Assembly (NCBI GenBank): GCA_011772595.1
Contig: WVZH01000326.1
Coordinates: 213,556 to 220,876 of the forward strand
Reading direction: 5' to 3'
DNA: 7,321 nucleotides
Origin: Anaerolineales bacterium
Lineage (GTDB): Bacteria > Chloroflexota > Anaerolineae > Anaerolineales > E44-bin32
Under the pieces are notes generated by a model. The model worked only from the letters and a program-made list of their open reading frames with translations. It was not told where the DNA came from and made no database searches. The position numbers were made by a program, and so were the translations under genes. This document shows positions 1 through 6,494 of the stretch, one piece after another (the stretch's first letter is position 1; every line of letters starts with the position of its first letter).

Positions 1-1238
1 AAAAGAGCTCGAGCTGTATTGACTTCAACGAGCGCGGCTCCGAGAGGAGAGGCGATCGAAATGAGAACGAGGTTCCGATAAGCGGAAATCCGCAATCTCT
101 GTAACGTGTAAACCAATCCAACCAGCGCGAACGGGAGCATGATCCACAATAGATGCCCGTAACCCATCATCATGTAGGATGCTTGCGGAGGCCAAACAAG
201 CTCATATCGATTGGGTAGGAACCAGTACAGAGGATTGAGCCCGCGCAGGACTTGTGCACCAAACCGAAGCAACTTCTCCCCAACCGAAAGATCCTGAACC
301 CAATATGATTGTAAAAGTTCAAGTTGATCCAACTCAGAAAGAATATGAGTGACCTGAAATCGCACAAACGGGAGCACAAGCAGCAATATGAGCCATGTGC
401 TGGCAACGATTATCCGCCTGTTTTGCCAGTGATATCTTAGATCAGAGAGCAAGAAGAATAAGCAGGCAGCAAGGACGACCAATCTCCCCGGGTTATAGCT
501 ATAGAACGTCAGGGCTCCACCAATCAGCGTAAGGTACCAGAATCTTGGCGTGCGATAGAGGTAGAGGTAATACCCACAAATGAACAGGGCGAAGAAAGAG
601 ACGGCAATAGCATTTTCAAAAGCCGTACGAGAGTGAAGGAACCACACGGGTGTGGTAGACATCAACAAAGGTCCGAGCCACCAGTACGGAGATTGGAAGA
701 CGTTCTTTAGTAAGAGACTGATCGCCACGACCCCTGCGATCGTCACCAGAGCCGAGGCACCGCGGGTGATCACAACCGATTTGCCAAACAAAAGGTAAGG
801 CACCAACTGTATGTATACCGTCACGCTGAGACTGTATTTGTCGACGTTGTAGAAATACGTTGGCAGAAATTCTCCCTCGTAGACAAATCGGTCCCGAATT
901 AATTCACTGGCAAAAACCGTTTGCGCAGCTTCATCTGTAAAAAAATGCGCCGGGTACTCATCCAACCCGACAATCCGTGTGCCTACATAAACAAATAGTC
1001 CGACGAGAAAGAATCCCAGAACAAGGCGCTTGTAATCGTGATCGTTTCCGTCAAAAGCGGCCCACTCTGCACTCTCAAGATCTTTCTCCAAAGACGGCCT
1101 ACTTGGCAGGAAATGAAGCAGCGTTTCGAGAGCGGTGCGTCTTCCAGATTGATATCTGACAACAAAACGTCGTAACAGGAATACTGAGAGGATCAGGATG
1201 AGTAATGACGTCAGCAGGAACCAGCTTAAGGGCGCCAT
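1..1238 (-). CDS. GT-C fold membrane glycosyltransferase (PMT/GT39-like), C-terminus beyond window
   Basis: An uninterrupted minus-strand reading frame of 412 codons runs off the left edge, so the C-terminus is missing. The protein is strongly hydrophobic, with membrane segments near residues 6-22, 71-90, 139-152 and 161-177 and several more after 185. After the second segment comes YPAHFFTDEAAQ, with the acidic pair D102-E103. This matches the catalytic Asp-Glu of the first extracytoplasmic loop in GT-C enzymes, which move sugars from polyprenyl-phosphate donors outside the membrane. HSRTAFEN (202-209) and YSYNPGR are also typical of such proteins in Chloroflexota and relatives. The acceptor is unknown; protein, lipid or cell-wall glycan are all possible. 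The start is uncertain. ATG at 1238 is chosen, but GTG at 1259, just after an in-frame TAG, is possible. The only SD-like AGGTGA (1256-1261) is 17 bases before the ATG and overlaps that GTG. The nearest upstream gene ends about 150 bases away. Confidence 0.8.
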   Translation of the reverse strand, partial: MAPLSWFLLTSLLILILSVFLLRRFVVRYQSGRRTALETLLHFLPSRPSLEKDLESAEWAAFDGNDHDYKRLVLGFFLVGLFVYVGTRIVGLDEYPAHFFTDEAAQTVFASELIRDRFVYEGEFLPTYFYNVDKYSLSVTVYIQLVPYLLFGKSVVITRGASALVTIAGVVAISLLLKNVFQSPYWWLGPLLMSTTPVWFLHSRTAFENAIAVSFFALFICGYYLYLYRTPRFWYLTLIGGALTFYSYNPGRLVVLAACLFFLLSDLRYHWQNRRIIVASTWLILLLVLPFVRFQVTHILSELDQLELLQSYWVQDLSVGEKLLRFGAQVLRGLNPLYWFLPNRYELVWPPQASYMMMGYGHLLWIMLPFALVGLVYTLQRLRISAYRNLVLISIASPLGAALVEVNTARAL

Positions 1239-1394
1239 CGGTTTCGTTGTCGATTTCACCTACGATAGCTGATCAAGCAGCACGAAACGAATTCAATATT
1301 GTTCTGATCGCCAAGCAATTCCGAATTCCGTGACTTGTTTTCAAACGCTGAGATGAGGACGAAATCGAATATTTGATGCACCTCTAATCCCCAC

Positions 1395-2093
1395 TCATTG
1401 AGGCAGATGGATGGCGATCTTGCAGACATCACCGCTATGCAGAACCGTCTCCAGGACTTCCACCTCGACTGGTACTTGAAGAATTTCTTCCCAGATGCCC
1501 TTATAGAATCCCGCTCCGCAATAACAATACGTTGTCGGGATCGTCTCCGAAAGTGCGAGAGCCTCTCGCACTCGCGGACAATGGCAATAATAACGCTTTC
1601 TTCTTTCGGGATCTTCCTCCCGCACATACTGCTCGAGGAACCCGCTTTTCGGAATCTTCGTGGCAATAATCTTGTCGTTTTGAATTTCACCGGCGAGGCC
1701 CCAGCCTAGACTTACCACCTCTTCGACGAGATCTTCTTCCAAGCCAAGCGTTCCCCTCAGGAAGCTCTCGAACTTTGATTGAAGCATCTGATGGGCGATC
1801 TTGACATTCCTTGTCTTTTCATACCTTTTACGCACGTCCTGCAGATCAGCGCTGGGATAACTGCAAGCACACCCTGTCATGATCTGTCTAGTAAGCTCTT
1901 CGCCGACGAGCTCTTCAAGTCGAGTCATGGCAAGTTGCGTCCAGCGGATAATCTCTTCTGGCCCCGAGCTCGAACTTAACGCCTCACTCCCTCCCATCGT
2001 CTTGCGGGCTACTTCTGCTCCCGCCATGCCGAGAATGCAGTTGGAGAATTTTGAATGCCAGTAGCGCTCGAAGTCTTGGGTTTCAGACATCAT
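1395..2093 (-). CDS. Cysteine-rich protein of unknown function with three C-x-C motifs
   Basis: The product is a 232-residue soluble protein with no signal peptide or membrane segment. I do not recognise its family with certainty. It has three paired cysteine motifs: GCAC (Cys75, Cys77), CHC (Cys170, Cys172) and CYC (Cys190, Cys192), plus Cys224 in GDVCKIAI near the C-terminus. This spacing suggests a metal or iron-sulfur site, which is inference. The last 45 residues (YCGAGFYKGIWEEILQ, then beta-like stretches and GD-C) resemble the end of V4R (4-vinyl reductase-like) domains and small DUF6144- or ATC-hydrolase-like proteins; this is from memory and weak. The middle (84-115) is helical and charged. 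The start is ATG at 2093 or the next codon at 2090. Both lie inside the end of the upstream membrane-protein gene (11-base overlap), with GG-rich sequence just before. Such an overlap normally means coupled translation, so the two products may work together. The 144-residue reading frame at 1256-1690 on the same strand is out of frame and appears spurious. Confidence 0.8.
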   Translation of the reverse strand: MMSETQDFERYWHSKFSNCILGMAGAEVARKTMGGSEALSSSSGPEEIIRWTQLAMTRLEELVGEELTRQIMTGCACSYPSADLQDVRKRYEKTRNVKIAHQMLQSKFESFLRGTLGLEEDLVEEVVSLGWGLAGEIQNDKIIATKIPKSGFLEQYVREEDPERRKRYYCHCPRVREALALSETIPTTYCYCGAGFYKGIWEEILQVPVEVEVLETVLHSGDVCKIAIHLPQ

Positions 2094-3234
2094 TCCAACC
2101 TACCCTAATTCTGCGAATCAACCGCGACCCAAAGACACCGTAGGCACCCAGAACGATGAATACGCCCGCGGTCGTAAACCACCTGAGCAGGACATCCTTC
2201 ACATATATTGAAACGAATTCACGCACGATGGGACCGACGATGATTGCCTCATATGTGAGGGACGAAGTAATCCAGTTTCCAATACTGATTGACAGGAGGA
2301 TGTAAGTGCTTCCAAGTACCAATACTGAGATGGCGCCAACAATGAGAAACTGCCAACCTACCCACACCACCGCTTCGCCGAAGCTGCGAACAGCGAGGAG
2401 CAATATGACGCCCGTGAGGATCACGAACATCAACCAGCTAACCCAGGTAGCCGCCATGAGGAAACGATAAACTCCCTGAACAAAGAGCCCTGCTTCTGCT
2501 CCGATATTCTCAAACGAACCGCTCTCGACGGGAGTAGAAAGGTAATCATAGGGTGGGAATGAGTCTCCTAAGGTTAGAATCGCTTCGTCAATAAACAATT
2601 CGAACTCATCCTTCGGCGGCCTACAAGATGGATAGTCTCCGCTGTAAAAAGATTCAGCCCTCCCGCACTCAGGTAAATCAGAAAAAAGACCAATTATCGC
2701 CTCCCGCATTGCACTCTGTTGGACGTTCTCCCTCAACTCTCGCATGTTAATTCTTGGAGTAAGATCGGGTGTTCTGCCTTGCAACCATGCAAACAAAGCG
2801 TCCGTGTTACCTTCCACAACGCTCTGGATCCAGTCGGGTGGGACGAGCGCTCGCAGAAACGTTTCCACTTTATCACGGCCGAACGCTTGCTCGAATTCTG
2901 CAACCCAGTCCTCGTGGTCATCCTCAGAACGCGCTTGATCAAGAAAACCATCTACAACGAGTGAGGGAAACTGCTGATACAAATCGCTTTTTAGGGGTAC
3001 TTGTTTAAGATAGGCAGGGTTCAACAGCGTCATGCGGAGATTACTGAGAATGAACGCCAGGGACAAGAGAATAAGATTGGGGAATACCAGGAACAATGCC
3101 AGCGCGCGCAAGCAAGATCGGCACGTCCTGTCCTGATGTTCCCCACCGGAGTCTTGTTCGTTCAAAATAATGACTCCATCTTCTACGACTACACACAAGC
3201 CACGAGTTGCTTTCCGCCACAGCCAAAATAGCAT
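2083..3234 (-). CDS. Membrane protein of unknown function with large extracytoplasmic domain
   Basis: The product is a 383-residue protein that I cannot assign to a named family. A cytoplasmic N-terminus of about 42 residues, containing a TCRSC pair (Cys38, Cys41), precedes a membrane helix at about 43-65. A hydrophilic domain of about 190 residues (66-258) follows, then three membrane helices at about 259-281, 288-317 and 352-371, and a basic tail (RLIRRIR). The positive tail and even helix number put both ends inside and the large domain outside. That domain is acidic, rich in Trp and Phe, and has two cysteines (190 and 204) that could form a disulfide. ATG at 3234 is the first possible start: TAG lies two codons upstream. 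TTAGG precedes it at short spacing. The gene overlaps the next one by 11 bases, suggesting a two-gene operon. Similar membrane proteins occur as hypotheticals in Chloroflexota, as far as I recall. No enzymatic motif is visible; a sensor, scaffold or channel-like role would be guesswork. Confidence 0.8.
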   Translation of the reverse strand: MLFWLWRKATRGLCVVVEDGVIILNEQDSGGEHQDRTCRSCLRALALFLVFPNLILLSLAFILSNLRMTLLNPAYLKQVPLKSDLYQQFPSLVVDGFLDQARSEDDHEDWVAEFEQAFGRDKVETFLRALVPPDWIQSVVEGNTDALFAWLQGRTPDLTPRINMRELRENVQQSAMREAIIGLFSDLPECGRAESFYSGDYPSCRPPKDEFELFIDEAILTLGDSFPPYDYLSTPVESGSFENIGAEAGLFVQGVYRFLMAATWVSWLMFVILTGVILLLAVRSFGEAVVWVGWQFLIVGAISVLVLGSTYILLSISIGNWITSSLTYEAIIVGPIVREFVSIYVKDVLLRWFTTAGVFIVLGAYGVFGSRLIRRIRVGWNDV

Positions 3235-3325
3235 AGCAGCCTAACTTCGCGCAAACGCCATGTAGGGATACAAAGGTGCTAAAACCAAGCTCCGAGGAAG
3301 CCATAGGCTTAGCCAGCCCATGTAT

Positions 3326-3405
3326 CCGCCGAGGCGGGATTTCTCATTTCAAGCAGTTCAATTGGTACGTGAAATCGGGAGGTCTCAGGAAGCTCGGGTT
3401 TTCAC
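3326..3405. other. Two imperfect hairpins in the gap between GTPase and membrane-protein genes
   Basis: The 196-base gap at 3235-3430 holds two inverted repeats. The first pairs CCGC (3326-3329) with GCGG (3334-3337) around a four-base loop, and on the minus strand extends to about six pairs with one bulge. The second pairs GTGAAA (3369-3374) with TTTTCAC (3399-3405), continuing inward with a few imperfect GC and GU pairs. Both lie downstream of the GTPase stop. They may end or process its transcript, but neither is followed by a long T-run on the minus strand, so a classical intrinsic terminator is not clearly shown. A smaller repeat, AAGCC-ATA-GGCTT, lies at 3298-3310. I see no convincing promoter for the downstream membrane-protein gene in this gap. 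Confidence 0.3.
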
Positions 3406-3430
3406 TGAGTGTCGCCATTGACGGAGGACA

Positions 3431-4417
3431 TTAAATGCGTAACTCCACGACGTCACCGTCTTGAAGGATGTAGTCGCGACTGACCATCTGGCCTTCGAAT
3501 TCTGCACTGCCCCAAACACGAGCTGCCTTTAACTTCTCGTAGAAATCAAGGTGTACTTTTCGGGCGAATTCCTCAACTGTGGTTCCACTTTCAAGAATGA
3601 AAGGCGCGCTGTAGTCCGGGTCTCTCCCAGGAGCTTTCGAATACACTCGCACGATATCCAATTCCTCGAAAAGGATTTGCTTTAATCGATCAAAATTGCG
3701 TCCGGAGATCGCAGATATCGGAAGGATGGGCCACTCTTCTTCAAGAAGAGCTTTAAATATCTCGAAGTTTTCATCCGTCCGCTCATCGTCATTTTTATTG
3801 GCCAGGACAAGCATCGGTTTGAAGGATATACGCCCATCATTAGCAGATTGATCTTGTTTGTGGCAAGGTGCGATGCGGTATTTCTCCAAGAATGCGACAG
3901 TCTCCTGCAATTGGCGAACAGGATCGGTATGAATATCTACAACCAGCAAGATGAGATCCGCCCGGCGAATAAGTTCGATCAATTCAGGTTCAACGAAATC
4001 TCGATTGAGCGGAGGGGTATCAATAAGCTGTATCTGGATGTTCTCATACGGCATCATGCCAGGGGTGGGCTTCCAAGTTGTGAAGGGGAAATCGGCGACT
4101 TCGGGATTCGCATTGGTGAGCATGGCCACGAGCGCCGATTTACCAACATTGGCGTGCCCGACGAGGGCGACCTGTCCTGCGCCCTCCTTATCAATAACGA
4201 ACGCAGAGTCGTGCCGGCTGACGCCTTTGCGGGCTTGTGAAGCGGATTTCAGTTTTGAAAGCTTTTTACGTAAATCCCCTCTTAGTTTGTCTGTACCCTT
4301 GTGTTTCGGGATCGTACTCAGCATTTCTTCCAGACAAGCAATCTGTTCTTGCGGCGAACTGGCAGTACGGTAACGTCGCTCGATCTCAAAATAAGCTGGA
4401 GGAAGATTTGTCGGCAT
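3431..4417 (-). CDS. TGS-domain GTPase of the Obg/DRG class
   Basis: The product is a 328-residue TRAFAC-class GTPase. A charged, coiled N-terminus (about 1-65) begins MPTNLPPAYFEIE and contains a PKHKGTDKLRGDLRKKLSK segment, as in DRG-like GTPases. The G domain follows: G1 P-loop GHANVGKS (87-94), G2 threonine in PFTTWKPTPG (Thr113/Thr114), G3 DTPP (133-136), G4 NKND (207-210) and G5 SAISG (235-239). The C-terminal part (about 255-328) is a TGS domain ending in QDGDVVELRI, a module usually linked to RNA or ribosome binding. The family is thought to act in translation or ribosome assembly; the exact role here is inferred. G3 is unusual, with Pro where most GTPases have the Gly of DxxG. The start at ATG 4417 is supported by the conserved N-terminal sequence even though no good Shine-Dalgarno site precedes it. 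A perfect TATAAT lies about 80 bases upstream, consistent with its own promoter. Confidence 0.9.
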   Translation of the reverse strand: MPTNLPPAYFEIERRYRTASSPQEQIACLEEMLSTIPKHKGTDKLRGDLRKKLSKLKSASQARKGVSRHDSAFVIDKEGAGQVALVGHANVGKSALVAMLTNANPEVADFPFTTWKPTPGMMPYENIQIQLIDTPPLNRDFVEPELIELIRRADLILLVVDIHTDPVRQLQETVAFLEKYRIAPCHKQDQSANDGRISFKPMLVLANKNDDERTDENFEIFKALLEEEWPILPISAISGRNFDRLKQILFEELDIVRVYSKAPGRDPDYSAPFILESGTTVEEFARKVHLDFYEKLKAARVWGSAEFEGQMVSRDYILQDGDVVELRI

Positions 4418-4495
4418 GATCGTATGTCATCTTTGGATCAGGGGCGCATGAAGTATTTCGCTGTGCTGATTAATTACGACAAGTAGATTACCGTT

Positions 4496-4501
4496 ATTAT
4501 A
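4496..4501 (-). promoter_or_regulatory. Candidate -10 box for the TGS GTPase gene
   Basis: On the minus strand these bases read TATAAT, a perfect sigma-70-type -10 hexamer. A TTGATC lies upstream, but only 14 bases away, so the -35 match is poor. Transcription would start near 4489, giving a leader of about 70 bases before the ATG at 4417. The gap after the preceding gene (4418-4599) shows no clear terminator, only a short GGC-AAAT-GCC repeat. This is a pattern match by eye. Confidence 0.4.
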
Positions 4502-4599
4502 AACGCGATACAGGTGATCAAGATTATGGCATTTGCCGTCAATAGCTCCGTAGTAATTCCATGACGGAAGAATAGGTTCGCATCAAGTCCACTTAGGGT

Positions 4600-5580
4600 T
4601 CATTCGGCCTCGTCACCATATACGAACAAATCACCGATCGATTGGCGGGAATAATTTCGGCTGATTGCATCGGCAAAGATTCGTGCCACGGAAAGCACGT
4701 GCAATTTGGGATGACGTTTTTCGTCTGGTATATACACCGTATCGGTCGTCACGATTTCTATGATTTCCGGAATCTCCGCCAGCCGTGTGAGCCCATCCCT
4801 CACGAATACCCCGTGGGTGCACGCAATCCAGATTTCCCGGATCCCCTCTTCCTTAAGTACCTTGCTCAGTTCAAGGATCGTCCCGCCTGTGGCAATCTCG
4901 TCGTCGTAAACAAGCGCACGTTTGTAACCATGAACCTGCTGACCCACAAAACCCCGAATTTCCACGCTTGTGTCGGAAACGCGTTCCTTGTTTCCTGCAG
5001 CAACGGGTAGGCCTAAATCCCTGGCATAACGAGCTGCTGATTCGGCCTGACCCATGTCCGCTGCCACGACAATTGTGTCGGCGAGATCTCGATCTCGAAA
5101 ATGCCGCCTGAAGACCGGGCGGCTACTCAGGGGATCCGTAGGTAAGCTGAAGAAGCCGTGCACCTGGGGAGAATGCAACATCATTGTCATGATATGAGTC
5201 GCACCGGCCGTCTGCAGTAAATCCGCCACAAGGCGCGCTGTGATGGATATCCGCGGCGCATCCTTCTTGTCTGATCGTGAAAAAGAGAAGTAAGGAATGA
5301 TCGCATGAACCTCTTTCGCCGACGCGGCCCGGGCGATATCCAGCATCATCAAGAGTTCCATCAAGTGATCGTTCACTGGTGGAGAAAGGGATTGAACAAT
5401 AAACACGATCCTAGAACGCACACTGGCACCGAGCTGGATATAAAGATTGTCGTTACTGAAACGGCTGATTTTCGTTTTCTCCAGTGGCACGCCGAGATGA
5501 TCGCTGATGTCGGCTGCCAATCGGGAGTGCGAACTGCCGCTGAAGAATCGAACTTCGGTAGGATCGATCGTCCTGTCCAC
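4600..5580 (-). CDS. prs: Ribose-phosphate pyrophosphokinase (PRPP synthetase), divergent
   Basis: The product is a 326-residue homologue of PRPP synthetase, which makes phosphoribosyl pyrophosphate from ribose 5-phosphate and ATP for nucleotide, histidine, tryptophan and NAD synthesis. Family signatures, in order: FSGSSHSRLA near the N-terminus; FSNDNLYIQL (41-50); NDHLMELLMMLDIARAASA (70-88); IPYFSFSRSDKK (95-106, usually Y-ARQDRK); LHSPQVHGFF (135-144) with the metal-binding His136; Asp175 in AADMG; the catalytic-loop pair Lys198 and Arg200; and the PRPP loop YDDEIATGGT (225-234). Several positions depart from the bacterial consensus: SRSDKK, Met for the Asp before the LH of the DLH motif, and DDEIATGG for DDMIDTAG. 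It may thus be a class-variant or second copy rather than the main enzyme. Length is near normal (about 315). The start is GTG at 5580, set by AGGAG at 5588-5592 with seven-base spacing. Confidence 0.88.
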   Translation of the reverse strand: MDRTIDPTEVRFFSGSSHSRLAADISDHLGVPLEKTKISRFSNDNLYIQLGASVRSRIVFIVQSLSPPVNDHLMELLMMLDIARAASAKEVHAIIPYFSFSRSDKKDAPRISITARLVADLLQTAGATHIMTMMLHSPQVHGFFSLPTDPLSSRPVFRRHFRDRDLADTIVVAADMGQAESAARYARDLGLPVAAGNKERVSDTSVEIRGFVGQQVHGYKRALVYDDEIATGGTILELSKVLKEEGIREIWIACTHGVFVRDGLTRLAEIPEIIEIVTTDTVYIPDEKRHPKLHVLSVARIFADAISRNYSRQSIGDLFVYGDEAE

Positions 5581-5587
5581 CCTGTCT

Positions 5588-5592
5588 CTCCT
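5588..5592 (-). promoter_or_regulatory. Shine-Dalgarno site fixing the GTG start of the PRPP synthetase gene
   Basis: The minus strand reads AGGAG here, followed by seven bases (AGACAGG) and then GTG at 5580. This is the best ribosome binding site in the window and supports the non-ATG start, since no ATG lies nearby in frame. Confidence 0.7.
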
Positions 5593-5640
5593 GCTTACCC
5601 CTCGGGCTTATCAATCATCCCCTGACGTCTCTCGTCGATA

Positions 5641-5646
5641 ACTATA
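5641..5646 (-). promoter_or_regulatory. Candidate -10 box for the PRPP synthetase gene
   Basis: The minus strand reads TATAGT, five of six matches to TATAAT, about 34 bases after the stop of the upstream oxidoreductase gene. A TTGCTG lies 15 bases upstream as a weak -35. Transcription would start near 5634, leaving a leader of about 54 bases before the GTG. A short GACG-TCTCT-CGTC inverted repeat lies in that leader. This is a pattern match by eye. Confidence 0.35.
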
Positions 5647-5679
5647 CAAGCGAAACTCAACCAGCAAAAGTAAATCGAC

Positions 5680-6420
5680 TTATGCATTCCTTCCCACGGT
5701 GGCGAGATAAACTGTGAATTCTTCTTCCCCATCTACCCCCAGTATCGCGTCCATTTCCTCTTGATGATAGGCCCCGATCGCACAGACACCGACGCCGATC
5801 GATTCGCATGCCAGGTATAAGTTTTGACACAAATGACCCGAATCCTGTGCGATCAATTTGGGTGCCAGCTCACCGTATCTCCAAACCGTTCGATAAGGTA
5901 TCGCCGTCCAGATGAACACGACGGAGCTCTCCATTACATACTGATCGTAACAAGCTGCGTGAACTCGTTCCCGTAATGAATCCTGAGCATATAAGAAGCA
6001 CAACTTATGCTCCAGGCCCAAGTATCGATAAAGCCCCTCAGTCAGGTTCTCGACGCTTCCGACGAACAAATACGTCTCGAAAGGGTGCCGGGAACCTGCG
6101 GAGGGAACGGTGCGCGTAATCGTGTTGCCCTCACGAATTATTCTCTTGATTCCTTGCGTGGCCCAAACCAAATAGGACAACTCCTCAATAGTCAGAGCCT
6201 CTCCTGAGTACTGGCGTCTACTCTTGCGCCGCATGATGGCATCCCGTGTGGGCAAATTGCCAACACGGATGTCAAGAACCGGAACAAGATCGATCAGTTG
6301 CGCCTCTTTTGGATGAGGTTTTTGTGGAGGGGGAGATGGAATACGCTTCTTCTGATCGGTTTCGAGCGTTTTCCACTCCTCCCAAAGATAGCCTTTAAGA
6401 AATTTGCGCAAATCATCCAT
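5680..6420 (-). CDS. SagB/ThcOx-type nitroreductase-family oxidoreductase
   Basis: The product is a 246-residue FMN-dependent oxidoreductase of the nitroreductase fold. An N-terminal lead (about 1-60) rich in Pro and Lys precedes MRRKSRRQYSGEALTIEELS, where the RRxY region contacts the FMN phosphate. TVPSAGSRHPFETYLFV (about residues 104-120) is the hallmark of SagB/ThcOx-like proteins. Near the C-terminus, AQDSGHLCQNLYLACESIG and GVCAIGAY form the second flavin-binding region, and the product ends in VYLATVGRNA. SagB proteins oxidise thiazolines and oxazolines in ribosomal peptide synthesis, but many free-standing relatives have unknown substrates. No precursor peptide or cyclodehydratase lies nearby, so a peptide-modifying role is not supported here. 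Two starts compete: GTG at 6426 (248 residues) and ATG at 6420. GAAGG at 6430-6434 is nine bases from the ATG but only three from the GTG, so the ATG is preferred. Confidence 0.88.
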   Translation of the reverse strand: MDDLRKFLKGYLWEEWKTLETDQKKRIPSPPPQKPHPKEAQLIDLVPVLDIRVGNLPTRDAIMRRKSRRQYSGEALTIEELSYLVWATQGIKRIIREGNTITRTVPSAGSRHPFETYLFVGSVENLTEGLYRYLGLEHKLCFLYAQDSLRERVHAACYDQYVMESSVVFIWTAIPYRTVWRYGELAPKLIAQDSGHLCQNLYLACESIGVGVCAIGAYHQEEMDAILGVDGEEEFTVYLATVGRNA

Positions 6421-6426
6421 TTTCAC

Positions 6427-6494
6427 AGACCTTCGTTAAGCAGAGACTTGATTTTATGATATCCTTTTTCTCGATCTCTTGTAGGGTCTACACG
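6427..6494. promoter_or_regulatory. Divergent promoter region between the oxidoreductase and acyltransferase genes
   Basis: The 68-base gap separates two head-to-head genes and must hold, or overlap, promoters for both. It is AT-rich in the middle. On the plus strand TATGAT (6455-6460) is a reasonable -10 with a poor -35 (TTCGTT) 17 bases upstream. On the minus strand TAAAAT (6451-6456) overlaps it, without a recognisable -35. The overlap of the two candidate -10 boxes would make the promoters mutually exclusive if both are real. GAAGG (6430-6434, minus) and AGGG (6483-6486, plus) are the likely ribosome binding sites. Confidence 0.4.

Noticed and set aside
170..406. 78-residue minus-strand reading frame
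   Set aside because: It is out of frame with the glycosyltransferase, which stays open across the whole region and has the D-E motif and membrane helices.
1282..1336. Short palindrome CAATATTG and a tandem AATTCCG repeat before the glycosyltransferase gene
   Set aside because: Both are too short and isolated to support an operator or repeat element; AT-rich intergenic DNA gives such matches by chance.
1256..1690. 144-residue minus-strand reading frame overlapping the cysteine-rich gene
   Set aside because: It lies in another frame of a better-supported gene, with no recognisable domain and an Arg/Ser-rich composition typical of shadow frames.
3041..3304. 87-residue minus-strand reading frame across the start of the membrane-protein gene
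   Set aside because: It overlaps the membrane gene in another frame. That gene has clear helices and a bounded start, and this frame has no ribosome binding site or domain.
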